In this document: one piece after another, positions 54,077 through 62,762 of the stretch
Position numbering within the stretch: position 1 is the stretch's first letter
Layout: each line of letters opens with the position of its first letter
Assembly (NCBI RefSeq): GCF_900101345.1
Contig: NZ_FMUX01000001.1
Span: 616,581 to 680,580, forward strand
DNA from: Desulfoluna spongiiphila
Lineage (GTDB): Bacteria; Desulfobacterota; Desulfobacteria; Desulfobacterales; Desulfolunaceae
DNA length: 64,000 nt
Direction of reading: 5' to 3'
Made by a program: the position numbers and the translations under genes
Notes under the pieces: model-generated
Databases searched by the model: none
Told to the model about the DNA's origin: nothing
What the model saw: only the letters and a program-made list of their open reading frames with translations

Positions 54077-56328
54077 ACCTGAAACGACGCATGGGAGCCT
54101 GTCTCCCCGTCATCGTCGGGGCCCTTCTGGGGCTCTCGGCCTGCATCACCCCCCAGGCGCCCCCCACCGGGGCGTCCGGGCACGAGGCCGTACAGGAACT
54201 CTCCCTTGCGGGCACCTGGCGGTACCAGAAAGGGGGCCTGGGCCCTGAAAACCTGGCCGACCCGGCCCTCTCCCATGCCCACTGGCCCCAGATGACCCTT
54301 CCGGCCAACTGGTATCTCCGGGGGGTCGACCACGCCGGGGTGATGTGGTTTCGGAAAACCGTGCCCCTGACCCTGCCGGAAGGGGCCCTGGCCCGCCTTC
54401 ACTTCAGCGGGGTGGACTATGCCTGTGATGTCTGGGTCAACGGCACCTGGGTGGGGCACCACCAGGGGTATTTCGCCCCCTTTGCCTTTCCGGTCACCGC
54501 ACAGCTTCAGGCAGGAGACAACCTCATTGCCGTGCGGGTCAACAGCCCCAACGAGGAGTACGGCAGGCAGTGGAGCCTTCACAAGCGCCTGATCAAGGGC
54601 GTCCTGAACCACCACGATACACGGCCGGGGGGGGCCTGGTCCCCCCGGGGCCAGGAGAAAAACAGCGGCGGGATCTGGGCACCGGTCACCCTGCGCATCA
54701 CCCGGAAAGCCGCCATCACCGGCCTTGCCGTCACCCCTGAACTGACAGAAGACGGGGCCGAGGCCCATGTGGCCCTGGCCCTTGCCACCCCGGACATGGC
54801 AGGAGAAACGGTGCAGGTCACCCTCAGGGTCACGCCCCAAAAAGGGGACGGCACACCGGCACAGGCCGTCACCACCCAGGCTGAATTCCCCTGCCTGGGC
54901 GAGACCCTCTCCGGCCACCTCACCCTCCAGGTCCCCGGAGCCAGGCTCTGGTGGCCCTGGGAGCTGGGCACCCCGGCCCTCTATCGCGTGGAGGCCACCG
55001 TCCGCCAGGGCGACACCGTTTTAGACACCCACGCAGATCTCTTCGGATTTCGGGAGATCAAACGGGACCCGGCCACCGGCACCTGGCTGATAAACGGCAA
55101 GCGGATCTTCCTCCGGGGGACCAACTACATCGCCTCCCAGTGGCTCTCGGAGATGGACCGCACGCGGCTCGCCGCAGACCTTGACCTCATGAAGCAGGCC
55201 CACATCAACGCCATCCGCGTCCATGCCCACGTGGAGCCCAAGGATTTCTACCGTCTCTGCGACGAAATGGGCCTTCTGGTGTGGCAGGATTTTCCCCTGC
55301 AATGGGGCTACGCCGACGACAAAGACTTTTCCGACGAAGCCGTCAGGCAGGCCAAAGAGATGGTGGACTCTCTATACAACCACCCCGGCATCTTCACCTG
55401 GTGCGGCCACAACGAGCCCCCCTGGGATGCCACATGGATGAAGTGGAAGTACCCCGGCTATGTCCCAGGCCAGAACCAGGAGCTGGACAGGGTCGTGATG
55501 CAGGCCCTGGTAAAAGCCGATGCCAGTCGGCCTGCCCAGGAAAACTCCCCCACCGCGGATCATCCCTGGCTGGGGTGGTACTCGGGGAATTGGCGGGATT
55601 ACGCCCGCCCCACGGACCGCTCCCTCATCACGGAGTTCGGCGCCCAGGCCCTGCCGAAGCAAAGCACCCTGGAGACCTTTCTGCCTCCTGAGGCTATCTG
55701 GCCCCAGACCCGTGAGGCATGGGACCTCTGGGCCTACCACAACTTCCAGGAGAAGGAGAGCTTCGAGATCGCCGGCATTCCCCGGGGCGAGTCCATCGAT
55801 GAGCTGATCCGGGCCACCCAGGGCTACCAGGCCCGGCTCACCCAGCTTGCGGTGGAGTCCTACAGGCGCCAGCGCTTCGCCCCGGTGGCCGGGATCTTTC
55901 AGTTTATGTTCGTGGAGGGATGGCCCTCCATGAACTGGGGAATCGTCGATTACCTCAGGCACCCCAAGCCGGGCTACATGGCCCTTCAACAGGCCTATCA
56001 GCCCTTGCTGCCGAGCATTGAAATGGCCAAAGAGACCTGGGCCGAGGGCGAGACCGTCACCGCGCGCCTCTGGGTCATCAACGACCTGCCCGAAGAGATC
56101 CCCGAGGCTACCCTGACCCTGGCCCTCATGAAAGGGGACCGGCAGCTGGCCAAAGCCAGGGAAACCTTTGCCATCGAGGCGGACAACGCCCGACAGGCCA
56201 CCGGCATCTCCCGGGCCGGGCTGCCCCAGGGGGCCTACCACATCGAGGCGGCCATCCTCGGCCCCGACGGCAAGGTTCTGGCCTCCAATCGCCTTGAGTT
56301 CCGAGTGGAAAAAGGAGAGACGCCGTGA
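54073..56328 (+). CDS. Glycoside hydrolase family 2 lipoprotein
   Basis: The 751-residue protein has a lipobox LSAC (Cys24), a sugar-binding jelly roll (about 40-215), an immunoglobulin-like domain (about 215-330), the GH2 TIM barrel (about 330-620) and a C-terminal beta domain. The acid/base is Glu448 (CGHNEPP) and the nucleophile is probably Glu521 (ITEFGAQ). GH2 members cleave beta-galactosides, beta-mannosides or beta-glucuronides; the overall form is most like beta-mannosidase/exo-beta-glucosaminidase types. It is anchored in the envelope. It is translationally coupled to both neighbours by 4-bp overlaps. Confidence 0.92.
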   Translation: MNLKRRMGACLPVIVGALLGLSACITPQAPPTGASGHEAVQELSLAGTWRYQKGGLGPENLADPALSHAHWPQMTLPANWYLRGVDHAGVMWFRKTVPLTLPEGALARLHFSGVDYACDVWVNGTWVGHHQGYFAPFAFPVTAQLQAGDNLIAVRVNSPNEEYGRQWSLHKRLIKGVLNHHDTRPGGAWSPRGQEKNSGGIWAPVTLRITRKAAITGLAVTPELTEDGAEAHVALALATPDMAGETVQVTLRVTPQKGDGTPAQAVTTQAEFPCLGETLSGHLTLQVPGARLWWPWELGTPALYRVEATVRQGDTVLDTHADLFGFREIKRDPATGTWLINGKRIFLRGTNYIASQWLSEMDRTRLAADLDLMKQAHINAIRVHAHVEPKDFYRLCDEMGLLVWQDFPLQWGYADDKDFSDEAVRQAKEMVDSLYNHPGIFTWCGHNEPPWDATWMKWKYPGYVPGQNQELDRVVMQALVKADASRPAQENSPTADHPWLGWYSGNWRDYARPTDRSLITEFGAQALPKQSTLETFLPPEAIWPQTREAWDLWAYHNFQEKESFEIAGIPRGESIDELIRATQGYQARLTQLAVESYRRQRFAPVAGIFQFMFVEGWPSMNWGIVDYLRHPKPGYMALQQAYQPLLPSIEMAKETWAEGETVTARLWVINDLPEEIPEATLTLALMKGDRQLAKARETFAIEADNARQATGISRAGLPQGAYHIEAAILGPDGKVLASNRLEFRVEKGETP

Positions 56329-58055
56329 TCCGTGTTCTGGCCCTTGGCCTTCTGCTTGCAACGTTTCCGGATCCAGGCCGGTGCAACGCGTTGCACCCGG
56401 GGCCCGAGCCCTGTCGCATCCTGGTCAACCAGGTGGGATACCTCCCCCACCTTCCCAAGCTTGCCCTGCTCACCGGGGACCCTGTGGGGGCCGGAGAGTC
56501 CCTTGCCAGCGTTGTATCAGCGGCTACCGGCGCAACAGCCTTTGAGGTCTCCCCCGGAACCCCTTACAGAGAGGAACCCAACGGCCCGGCCCTGAGGGTC
56601 CTTGATTTTTCCGGGCTCAAAAAAACCGGCCGGTACCGCATCACCTGGCAGGGGGAGCGCTCCGCTGAGTTTGCCATCGGCCCGGATATCTTCACCGAGG
56701 CCCTGACCCTTCTGATGCGCTCGTATACCCTGCAACGCTGCGGCGTGGCGTTGAATGACCCCCTTACCGGCCTGCGCCACGGCCCCTGCCACACACGGGA
56801 CGGGGTGGTGGCCCACGAGGACGCCTTTGCCGCCACGGGCACCCCCGTCGAGGCCCGGGGCGGATGGCACGATGCCGGAGACTTCGGCAAATACGTGGCC
56901 ACCACTGCCGTCACCGTGGGAAGGCTCCTCGCCTGCCGGGACGAGACTCCGACCCTTTTTGAGGGCCTGGACCTCTCTTTTCCCGAGACGGACAAAGGCC
57001 CCGTGTGCGACACCCTCACCGAGATCAGGGTCGGCCTTGACTGGATGCTGCGCATGCAGCGGCGCGACGGGGCCTTTTACAGAAAACTCTCCGGCGCCTC
57101 CTGGCCCGGTGCCGTCCCCCCGGACGCCGACCTCCAGATCCGATACCTCTACGGCATCTCCACACCGGAGACCGCCAAGGCCGCCGCCGCCCTTGCCATG
57201 GCGGCACGGATTTACAAAAAGGGGGACCCCGCCTTTGCCGACCGCTGTCTCAAGGCCGCCCGGCTCGGATGGCAGTTTCTCATGGACACCCCCGGAATGC
57301 GGGTGGACGTCCACAAAGGGGACGACACGGGCTCCGGACCCTACCTCGCCGGTCCCATCGACACGGAGGCCACCCTCACCACCGACCTGGACGACCGGTT
57401 CTGGGCCGCGGCCGAGCTCTTCATCACCACGGGGGAGGCCCCGTTCCTGGCCGAGGTGGAACGCATCCTGCCCCTGCTCCCCTGGGGGCTCTTTGAATGG
57501 AAAAACCCGTCTTCCCTGGGCATGGCAAATCTCCTGCGCCACAGCAACACCCCGGGCAGGGTCACCGAGGCCCTCAACGACAAACTGTTCCGCAGGGCCG
57601 ACACCCTGGTGGCCAACGTTCGAAAGAGCCCCTGGATGACGGCCAACACCCGCATGGTCTGGGGCTCCAACAAAATGACCGCCGAAGAGGGGATCACCCT
57701 GGCCCTGGCAGCGGCCCACACGGCCAATCCATCTTACCTTTCGGCGGCCACAGCCCAGCTCAACTACCTCCTGGGGGTCAACCCCTTCGGCCTTAGCTAC
57801 GTCACCGGCCTGGGAGAGACCTCGGTGAACCGAGTCAACCATCTCTTTGGACGGGCCGTGGGCATCAACATCCCGGGTCTTCTGGTGGGAGGCCCCAACG
57901 CCAACGCCGAAGACGGCATCGCCCCAAAGGACAAGGGGGTGAGAAGCTACATCGACAGTGAAAAATCATACGCCACCAACGAATACGCCATCGATTACAA
58001 CGCAGCCATCATCGGCCTCATGGTCCACCTGACGGCCCTGGAGAAAACCTTATGA
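56325..58055 (+). CDS. Glycoside hydrolase family 9 endoglucanase
   Basis: The 576-residue protein has a Sec signal peptide (about 1-22), an N-terminal CelD_N-type immunoglobulin-like domain (about 30-118) and a GH9 (alpha/alpha)6 barrel. Catalytic Asp183 and Asp186 lie in GGWHDAGDFGKY, and Glu553 lies in a C-terminal block that fits the GH9 signature exactly (SYATNEYAIDYNAA). GH9 enzymes hydrolyse beta-1,4-glucans such as cellulose. In synthase operons a hydrolase trims or releases the growing polymer; canonical bcs operons use GH8 for this. It overlaps both neighbours by 4 bp. Confidence 0.94.
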   Translation: MIRVLALGLLLATFPDPGRCNALHPGPEPCRILVNQVGYLPHLPKLALLTGDPVGAGESLASVVSAATGATAFEVSPGTPYREEPNGPALRVLDFSGLKKTGRYRITWQGERSAEFAIGPDIFTEALTLLMRSYTLQRCGVALNDPLTGLRHGPCHTRDGVVAHEDAFAATGTPVEARGGWHDAGDFGKYVATTAVTVGRLLACRDETPTLFEGLDLSFPETDKGPVCDTLTEIRVGLDWMLRMQRRDGAFYRKLSGASWPGAVPPDADLQIRYLYGISTPETAKAAAALAMAARIYKKGDPAFADRCLKAARLGWQFLMDTPGMRVDVHKGDDTGSGPYLAGPIDTEATLTTDLDDRFWAAAELFITTGEAPFLAEVERILPLLPWGLFEWKNPSSLGMANLLRHSNTPGRVTEALNDKLFRRADTLVANVRKSPWMTANTRMVWGSNKMTAEEGITLALAAAHTANPSYLSAATAQLNYLLGVNPFGLSYVTGLGETSVNRVNHLFGRAVGINIPGLLVGGPNANAEDGIAPKDKGVRSYIDSEKSYATNEYAIDYNAAIIGLMVHLTALEKTL

Positions 58056-59866
58056 CCGCCTATTTTGAAAAATACGAATCGGTCCTTCCCCCGGAGCCCA
58101 TCCCCCACTCCATCCCCCGGGAACTCCTCTGGCAGTTCCTGGCCACCATGAGCCTGGGGGTGGGTCTCTGGTACATTGCCTGGCGGTGGACCGCCTCCTT
58201 GAACCCGGAGGCCCTCTGGTTTGCCATCCCCCTGGTGGCGGCCGAGACCCTGGCCTACATCGGCCTTATCCTGTTTGTCATCAACCTCTGGGCGGTGCGG
58301 GACATCCCCATGCAGCCTGCCCCCTCCTCCATCCGGCAGTGCGTCTCCGACCCGGAGGCCTTTGAAGACCGGCCCCTTCAGGTGGACGTCTTCTTTCCCA
58401 CCTACGACGAGGAGCCGGAGCTGGTCAGGCTGAGCATTTTAGATGCCAAGGCCATGGGCTACCCCCACCCCATTGACCTGACCATCCACGTGCTGGACGA
58501 CGGCAAGCGCGAAGCCATGGCCGAGGTGGCCCGGGAAGAAGGGGTCAACTACATCACCCGGGACTCCAACGTCGGGTTCAAGGCGGGCAACATGCGAAAC
58601 GCCATGGAGCAGACCTTCGGGGACTTTATCGTCATCTGCGACGCGGACACCCGGCCTTTTCCCACCCTGCTCAAACGCACCCTGGGCTACTTCCGGGACC
58701 CCGACGTGGCCTGGGTCCAGACCCCCCAGTGGTTTTTTGAGCTGCCCCCCGGTACCCCCCTTCCCCAGGTGCTGAAGAAACGGCTGGGCACCCCGGGCCA
58801 TCTCCTTGGCCGGGGCATCGAAAAACTCGTCGGCCCGGTGCGGATGGGGGAAGACCCTTTTTGCAACAGCCCCCAGATGTTTTACGATGTCATCCAGCGG
58901 CGAAGGAACTGGGCCAACGCCTCCTTCTGCTGCGGGGCGGGCTCCATCCACCGGCGGGAAGCCGTCATGGAGGCGGCGCTGAAGTCTTACTCCTCGGCCA
59001 TGGACCGTTTCATCGGAAAAATCACCCGGGACATCAAGGATCTCTCCCTGAAATCGGACCTCACCGAGGCCATGCAGCGGGAGCTGGCCCTTGAGACCGA
59101 ACTCACGCCGTACAAGTTCCACGTCTCCGAAGACATGTACACCTCCATTGTCCTCCACTCGGACCCGGACCGGGAGTGGAAATCGGTGTTCCACCCCCCG
59201 GTGGAGTCCAAGATGCTCTCCACCCAGGACCTTGTGAGCTGGGCTGTCCAGCGCTTCAAGTACGCCGGGGGTACCATCGACGTCGCCTTAAACGACAACC
59301 CCCTGTTCAAAAAGGGCATGAGCTTTCCCCAGAGGCTCATGTACGCCTCCACCTTCTGGTCCTATTTGGGATGCATCTGGAACGTGGTCTTCCTTGCGGC
59401 CCCCATCATCTATCTCTTCACGGGCATCGCCCCGGTGGCGGCCTACTCCATGGACTTCTACAAGCACGTGCTCCCCTTCCTCTTTTTAAACACCCTGGCC
59501 ACCATGGTGGGGACCTGGGGGGTGGCGGCCTGGTCCGGGCAATCGTTCTATCTCTCGTTTTTCCCCATCAACTTCCGGGCCCTGGTCACCGTCCTCCGAG
59601 GGAAAAAGATCTCCTTTCCCGTGACCCCCAAAACCCGGCAGGAGGGCAACTTCGCCCACCTCGTGATCCCCCAGATCCTGGTGATGGTCCTCACCGCCTC
59701 AGGGCTGGCCTACGCGGCCGTCATGGCCTGGATGGGCCGGTTCACCAACGTCAACGGCCTTCTGACCAACGCCTTCTGGGCCGCCAACAACATCCTGGCC
59801 ATGTGGGGCATCGTGGCCGCCGCCTTCTGGAAACCCGACCCTACGGATGAAGGAGAGACGTCATGA
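58052..59866 (+). CDS. Cellulose-synthase-like family 2 glycosyltransferase, no PilZ
   Basis: The 604-residue membrane protein has two N-terminal helices (about 30-80), a cytoplasmic GT2 domain (about 108-405) and four or five C-terminal helices (about 425-595). BcsA-type motifs are present: Asp149-Asp150, DAD (197-199), VQTPQWF (222-228) and SED (359-361). The Q(R)xxRW motif reads QRFKY (400-404). There is no room for a PilZ domain, so direct cyclic di-GMP control as in BcsA is unlikely. It should polymerise a processive beta-glycan across the inner membrane; the sugar is unproven. Confidence 0.9.
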   Translation: MTAYFEKYESVLPPEPIPHSIPRELLWQFLATMSLGVGLWYIAWRWTASLNPEALWFAIPLVAAETLAYIGLILFVINLWAVRDIPMQPAPSSIRQCVSDPEAFEDRPLQVDVFFPTYDEEPELVRLSILDAKAMGYPHPIDLTIHVLDDGKREAMAEVAREEGVNYITRDSNVGFKAGNMRNAMEQTFGDFIVICDADTRPFPTLLKRTLGYFRDPDVAWVQTPQWFFELPPGTPLPQVLKKRLGTPGHLLGRGIEKLVGPVRMGEDPFCNSPQMFYDVIQRRRNWANASFCCGAGSIHRREAVMEAALKSYSSAMDRFIGKITRDIKDLSLKSDLTEAMQRELALETELTPYKFHVSEDMYTSIVLHSDPDREWKSVFHPPVESKMLSTQDLVSWAVQRFKYAGGTIDVALNDNPLFKKGMSFPQRLMYASTFWSYLGCIWNVVFLAAPIIYLFTGIAPVAAYSMDFYKHVLPFLFLNTLATMVGTWGVAAWSGQSFYLSFFPINFRALVTVLRGKKISFPVTPKTRQEGNFAHLVIPQILVMVLTASGLAYAAVMAWMGRFTNVNGLLTNAFWAANNILAMWGIVAAAFWKPDPTDEGETS

Positions 59867-61242
59867 CCTTTACCCAAGGCCTGCTCAGGGCACGAAGCCA
59901 CATCGTCTTTCTCCTGGGACTCGTTGCCGCCTTCGGCACGGTCATCGCCCTGGAACGGGCGGAATTCAAGCAAACCCCGGTCCCGGCCATCGTCATCGAA
60001 GAGACCGCGGACCTGGCCATGGGCCAGCCCTCTCCCCTGTCCGAGACGGAAATGGCCTGGGCCCGCATCGCCTGGACCTACTTTGAAAACAACCTCCAGG
60101 AAAACGGCCTCGTCAACTCCGTGGACGGCTACACCGCCACCACCCTCTGGGACACCGCCTCCTACATGATGGCCCTCATCTCGGCCCACCGACTGGGTAT
60201 TTTAGGGGAAGCCCCCTTCCACGACCGCATGGGCACCCTCCTTGAGACCATGGAAAAGCTGCCCCTGTTTGAAGGAACGCTCCCCAACAAGTCGTACAAC
60301 ACCGTCACCGGCGCCATGGTGGATTACGACAACCAGCCCACCCAGCGGGGCATCGGCTGGTCGGCCATCGACATTGGGCGCCTGCTCACCCCCATGAACA
60401 TCCTGATCTGGAACTACCCGCGGCACACCCCGCGCGTGGCCGCCATCCTTTCGGCCTGGGACTTCCAGGCCCTTATCCGGAAGGGGAGCCTCTACGGGGC
60501 GGCCTTAGACGACAACGACCAAACCATCTTCCTCCAGGAGGGACGCGTGGGCTACGAGCAGTACGCGGCCAAATCCCTGGCCCTCATGGGCCTGGATGTG
60601 AGCCGGGCCCTCTCCTACACGGAGTTTCTGTCCTTTGTGGATGTCTTTGGGATTCAGGTGCCCCACGACAGCCGGGATCCCGAGATCTACCATGCCCACA
60701 ACTACGTGGTCAGCGAGCCCTTTATCCTGGATGCCCTGGAGTACGGCTGGGACGAAACCTCCCGGGAATTCGCCTACCGGGTCTTCAAGGCCCAGGAGCG
60801 CAGGTACCTTGAAACGGGCACCTTGACGGCGGTGAGTGAGGACAACATCGACACCGCCCCCTGGTTCGTCTACAACACGGTCTTCACCGACGGCGAAATC
60901 TGGAACTGCATCACCGAAGACGGCAAAGACGCCTCTGCCTTCAAAAGCCTCAGCACCAAGGCGGCCTTCGGCTGGCACTGCATCTACGACACCGACTACA
61001 CCCGCCTGCTCATGGCCGCCGTGGAAGGTCTCAACAACCCGGAAAAAGGATGGTTCTCCGGGTTGTATGAGAAGCAAGGAGTCCCCAACCGAGCCATCAC
61101 CTGCAACACCAACGCCATTGTCCTTGAGAGCCTCTGCCGAAAACACGCGGGACAGCTTGTGGCCATCCATGGCCCGGTGGACGCCGGAAAGCCCGGGCCG
61201 CACCGCACCGTCCGCCTCCACCCCGAAGGAGAGACCCCATGA
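59863..61242 (+). CDS. DUF3131 family protein, paralogue 1 (membrane-anchored)
   Basis: The 459-residue protein has an N-terminal membrane anchor (about 12-30) and a DUF3131 domain (about 58-430). It shares with the next two genes a block WARIAWTYFENN...GLVN, a WDTASYM motif, LPNKSYNT, NQPTQRGIGWSA and QEGRVGYEQYAA, then PWFVYNTVFTDG near the end. The all-helical pattern with conserved Trp, Glu and Asp resembles carbohydrate-active (alpha/alpha)6 barrels, but I know of no established activity. It is coupled by 4-bp overlaps to the synthase upstream and to paralogue 2. Confidence 0.86.
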   Translation: MTFTQGLLRARSHIVFLLGLVAAFGTVIALERAEFKQTPVPAIVIEETADLAMGQPSPLSETEMAWARIAWTYFENNLQENGLVNSVDGYTATTLWDTASYMMALISAHRLGILGEAPFHDRMGTLLETMEKLPLFEGTLPNKSYNTVTGAMVDYDNQPTQRGIGWSAIDIGRLLTPMNILIWNYPRHTPRVAAILSAWDFQALIRKGSLYGAALDDNDQTIFLQEGRVGYEQYAAKSLALMGLDVSRALSYTEFLSFVDVFGIQVPHDSRDPEIYHAHNYVVSEPFILDALEYGWDETSREFAYRVFKAQERRYLETGTLTAVSEDNIDTAPWFVYNTVFTDGEIWNCITEDGKDASAFKSLSTKAAFGWHCIYDTDYTRLLMAAVEGLNNPEKGWFSGLYEKQGVPNRAITCNTNAIVLESLCRKHAGQLVAIHGPVDAGKPGPHRTVRLHPEGETP

Positions 61243-62744
61243 CAACACCGACCCCCGCCCGACGCCTGGCGTCCCCCGGCGCGGCGATCTGGCTGCTCCT
61301 TCTTATCCTTGGCCTCACCCTCGGTGCGTGCTCCCCGGACGGGTACCGGTTCATCCCCTCCTACGACGACCAGGAGGAGGACCGCATCGAGGCCATCGCC
61401 ATCGACAAAAAACCCGCGCCCCCCAAAAACAGCCCGCGGCATGTAGGGCGCAACGGCCCCCTCACCGAGGAGGAGATGGCCCTGGCCAAGGTGGCCTGGA
61501 CATACTTTGAAAACAACTACAACCCGGGGACCGGCCTGGTAAACGCCGTCAACGCCTACCCCTCCACCACCATGTGGGACACCGGCTCCTACTTAGGGGG
61601 CCTTGTGGCCGCCCATGAGCTGGGCCTCATCGATAAGAACGAACTCAACATGCGGCTTACCGCCATCTTGAAGACCTTCAACGAGATGGCTTTTTTCCGG
61701 GGAGAGCTTCCCAACAAGGCGTACAACACCCAAACAGCCCAGATGGTGAACTACGCCAACCAGCCCGGGGAGATCGGGTATTCGGCCCTGGACCTCGGCC
61801 GCCTGCTCATCTGGCTGCGCATCATCAAGGAGCGCTACCCCGAACACGGCAACGCCATCGACAGCTTTATCCTGCGCTGGAACTTCTGCCGGGTCCTGGA
61901 CCGCTGCGGCACCATGTACGGAGCGATCCTCAAGGACGGGCAGCCCCAGTACCTCCAGGAAGGGCGCCTGGGCTATGAAGAGTACGCGGCCAAGGGGTTC
62001 CAGCTCTGGGGGTTTGACACCACGCGGGCGTCCAAGGCCGAGCCCTTTGCCTACATCCTCATGTTCGATGTCAACGTCCCCTACGACACCCGGGACCCCC
62101 GGGAGCTGGTGGCCCACAACTACGTGGTCTGCGAGAGCTATGTCTTAGACGGCATCGAACTCAACTGGGACCTTGTCTCCGACAGGGACACAAACGACCG
62201 CTCCCACTCCGATGCCGTCTCCGAAGATTTTGCCCAGCGGATCTACCAGGTCCAGGAGGCCCGATACCGCATGAAAGGTATCCTTACGGCCCGCACCGAG
62301 CATCAGCTCGACGGCCCCCCGTACTTTGTCTACGACACCATCTACACCGACGGCTACACCTGGAACACCATCACCGAGGACGGGGCCTACGTGCCCCAGT
62401 TTTCCGCCATCGCCCTCAAAGGGGCCTTCGGCCTCTGGAGCCTCTGGGAGACCCCCTACACCGACCTGCTCTATGACGCCGTCTCCGGGCTCTACGATCC
62501 GGAAAAAGGCTTTTACGAAGGGCGCTACGAAGTCACCGGCGGCCTCATCAACACCTTCACCGCCAACAACAACGGCATCATCCTGGAGACCCTGCTCCAC
62601 AAGGATCAGGGCAAGCTCTTAAAATTCGGGGACCACCCGAGCAAATGGGAGAAATCCATCGCTAACGAATTTTCAGGGTCCGACAAGTGTTACCCCGGCC
62701 ACCGGGAAAGCTGCGGCCCCTTTGTCAAAGACAAAACGCCCTGA
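61239..62744 (+). CDS. DUF3131 family lipoprotein, paralogue 2
   Basis: The 501-residue protein has a lipobox LGAC (Cys31) and a DUF3131 domain (about 75-470). Shared motifs are YFENN (89-93), WDT (113-115), LPNKAYNT (157-164), NQPGEIG (174-180) and QEGRLGYEEYA (240-250). It then has PPYFVYDTIYTDGYTWN and a C-terminal extension with two Cys (CYPGHRESC) that could form a disulfide. It is closer to paralogue 3 than to paralogue 1. Anchored in the outer envelope, it would meet the polymer after export. Confidence 0.87.
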   Translation: MTTPTPARRLASPGAAIWLLLLILGLTLGACSPDGYRFIPSYDDQEEDRIEAIAIDKKPAPPKNSPRHVGRNGPLTEEEMALAKVAWTYFENNYNPGTGLVNAVNAYPSTTMWDTGSYLGGLVAAHELGLIDKNELNMRLTAILKTFNEMAFFRGELPNKAYNTQTAQMVNYANQPGEIGYSALDLGRLLIWLRIIKERYPEHGNAIDSFILRWNFCRVLDRCGTMYGAILKDGQPQYLQEGRLGYEEYAAKGFQLWGFDTTRASKAEPFAYILMFDVNVPYDTRDPRELVAHNYVVCESYVLDGIELNWDLVSDRDTNDRSHSDAVSEDFAQRIYQVQEARYRMKGILTARTEHQLDGPPYFVYDTIYTDGYTWNTITEDGAYVPQFSAIALKGAFGLWSLWETPYTDLLYDAVSGLYDPEKGFYEGRYEVTGGLINTFTANNNGIILETLLHKDQGKLLKFGDHPSKWEKSIANEFSGSDKCYPGHRESCGPFVKDKTP

Positions 62745-62762
62745 CCCATGACCGGAGACCCC

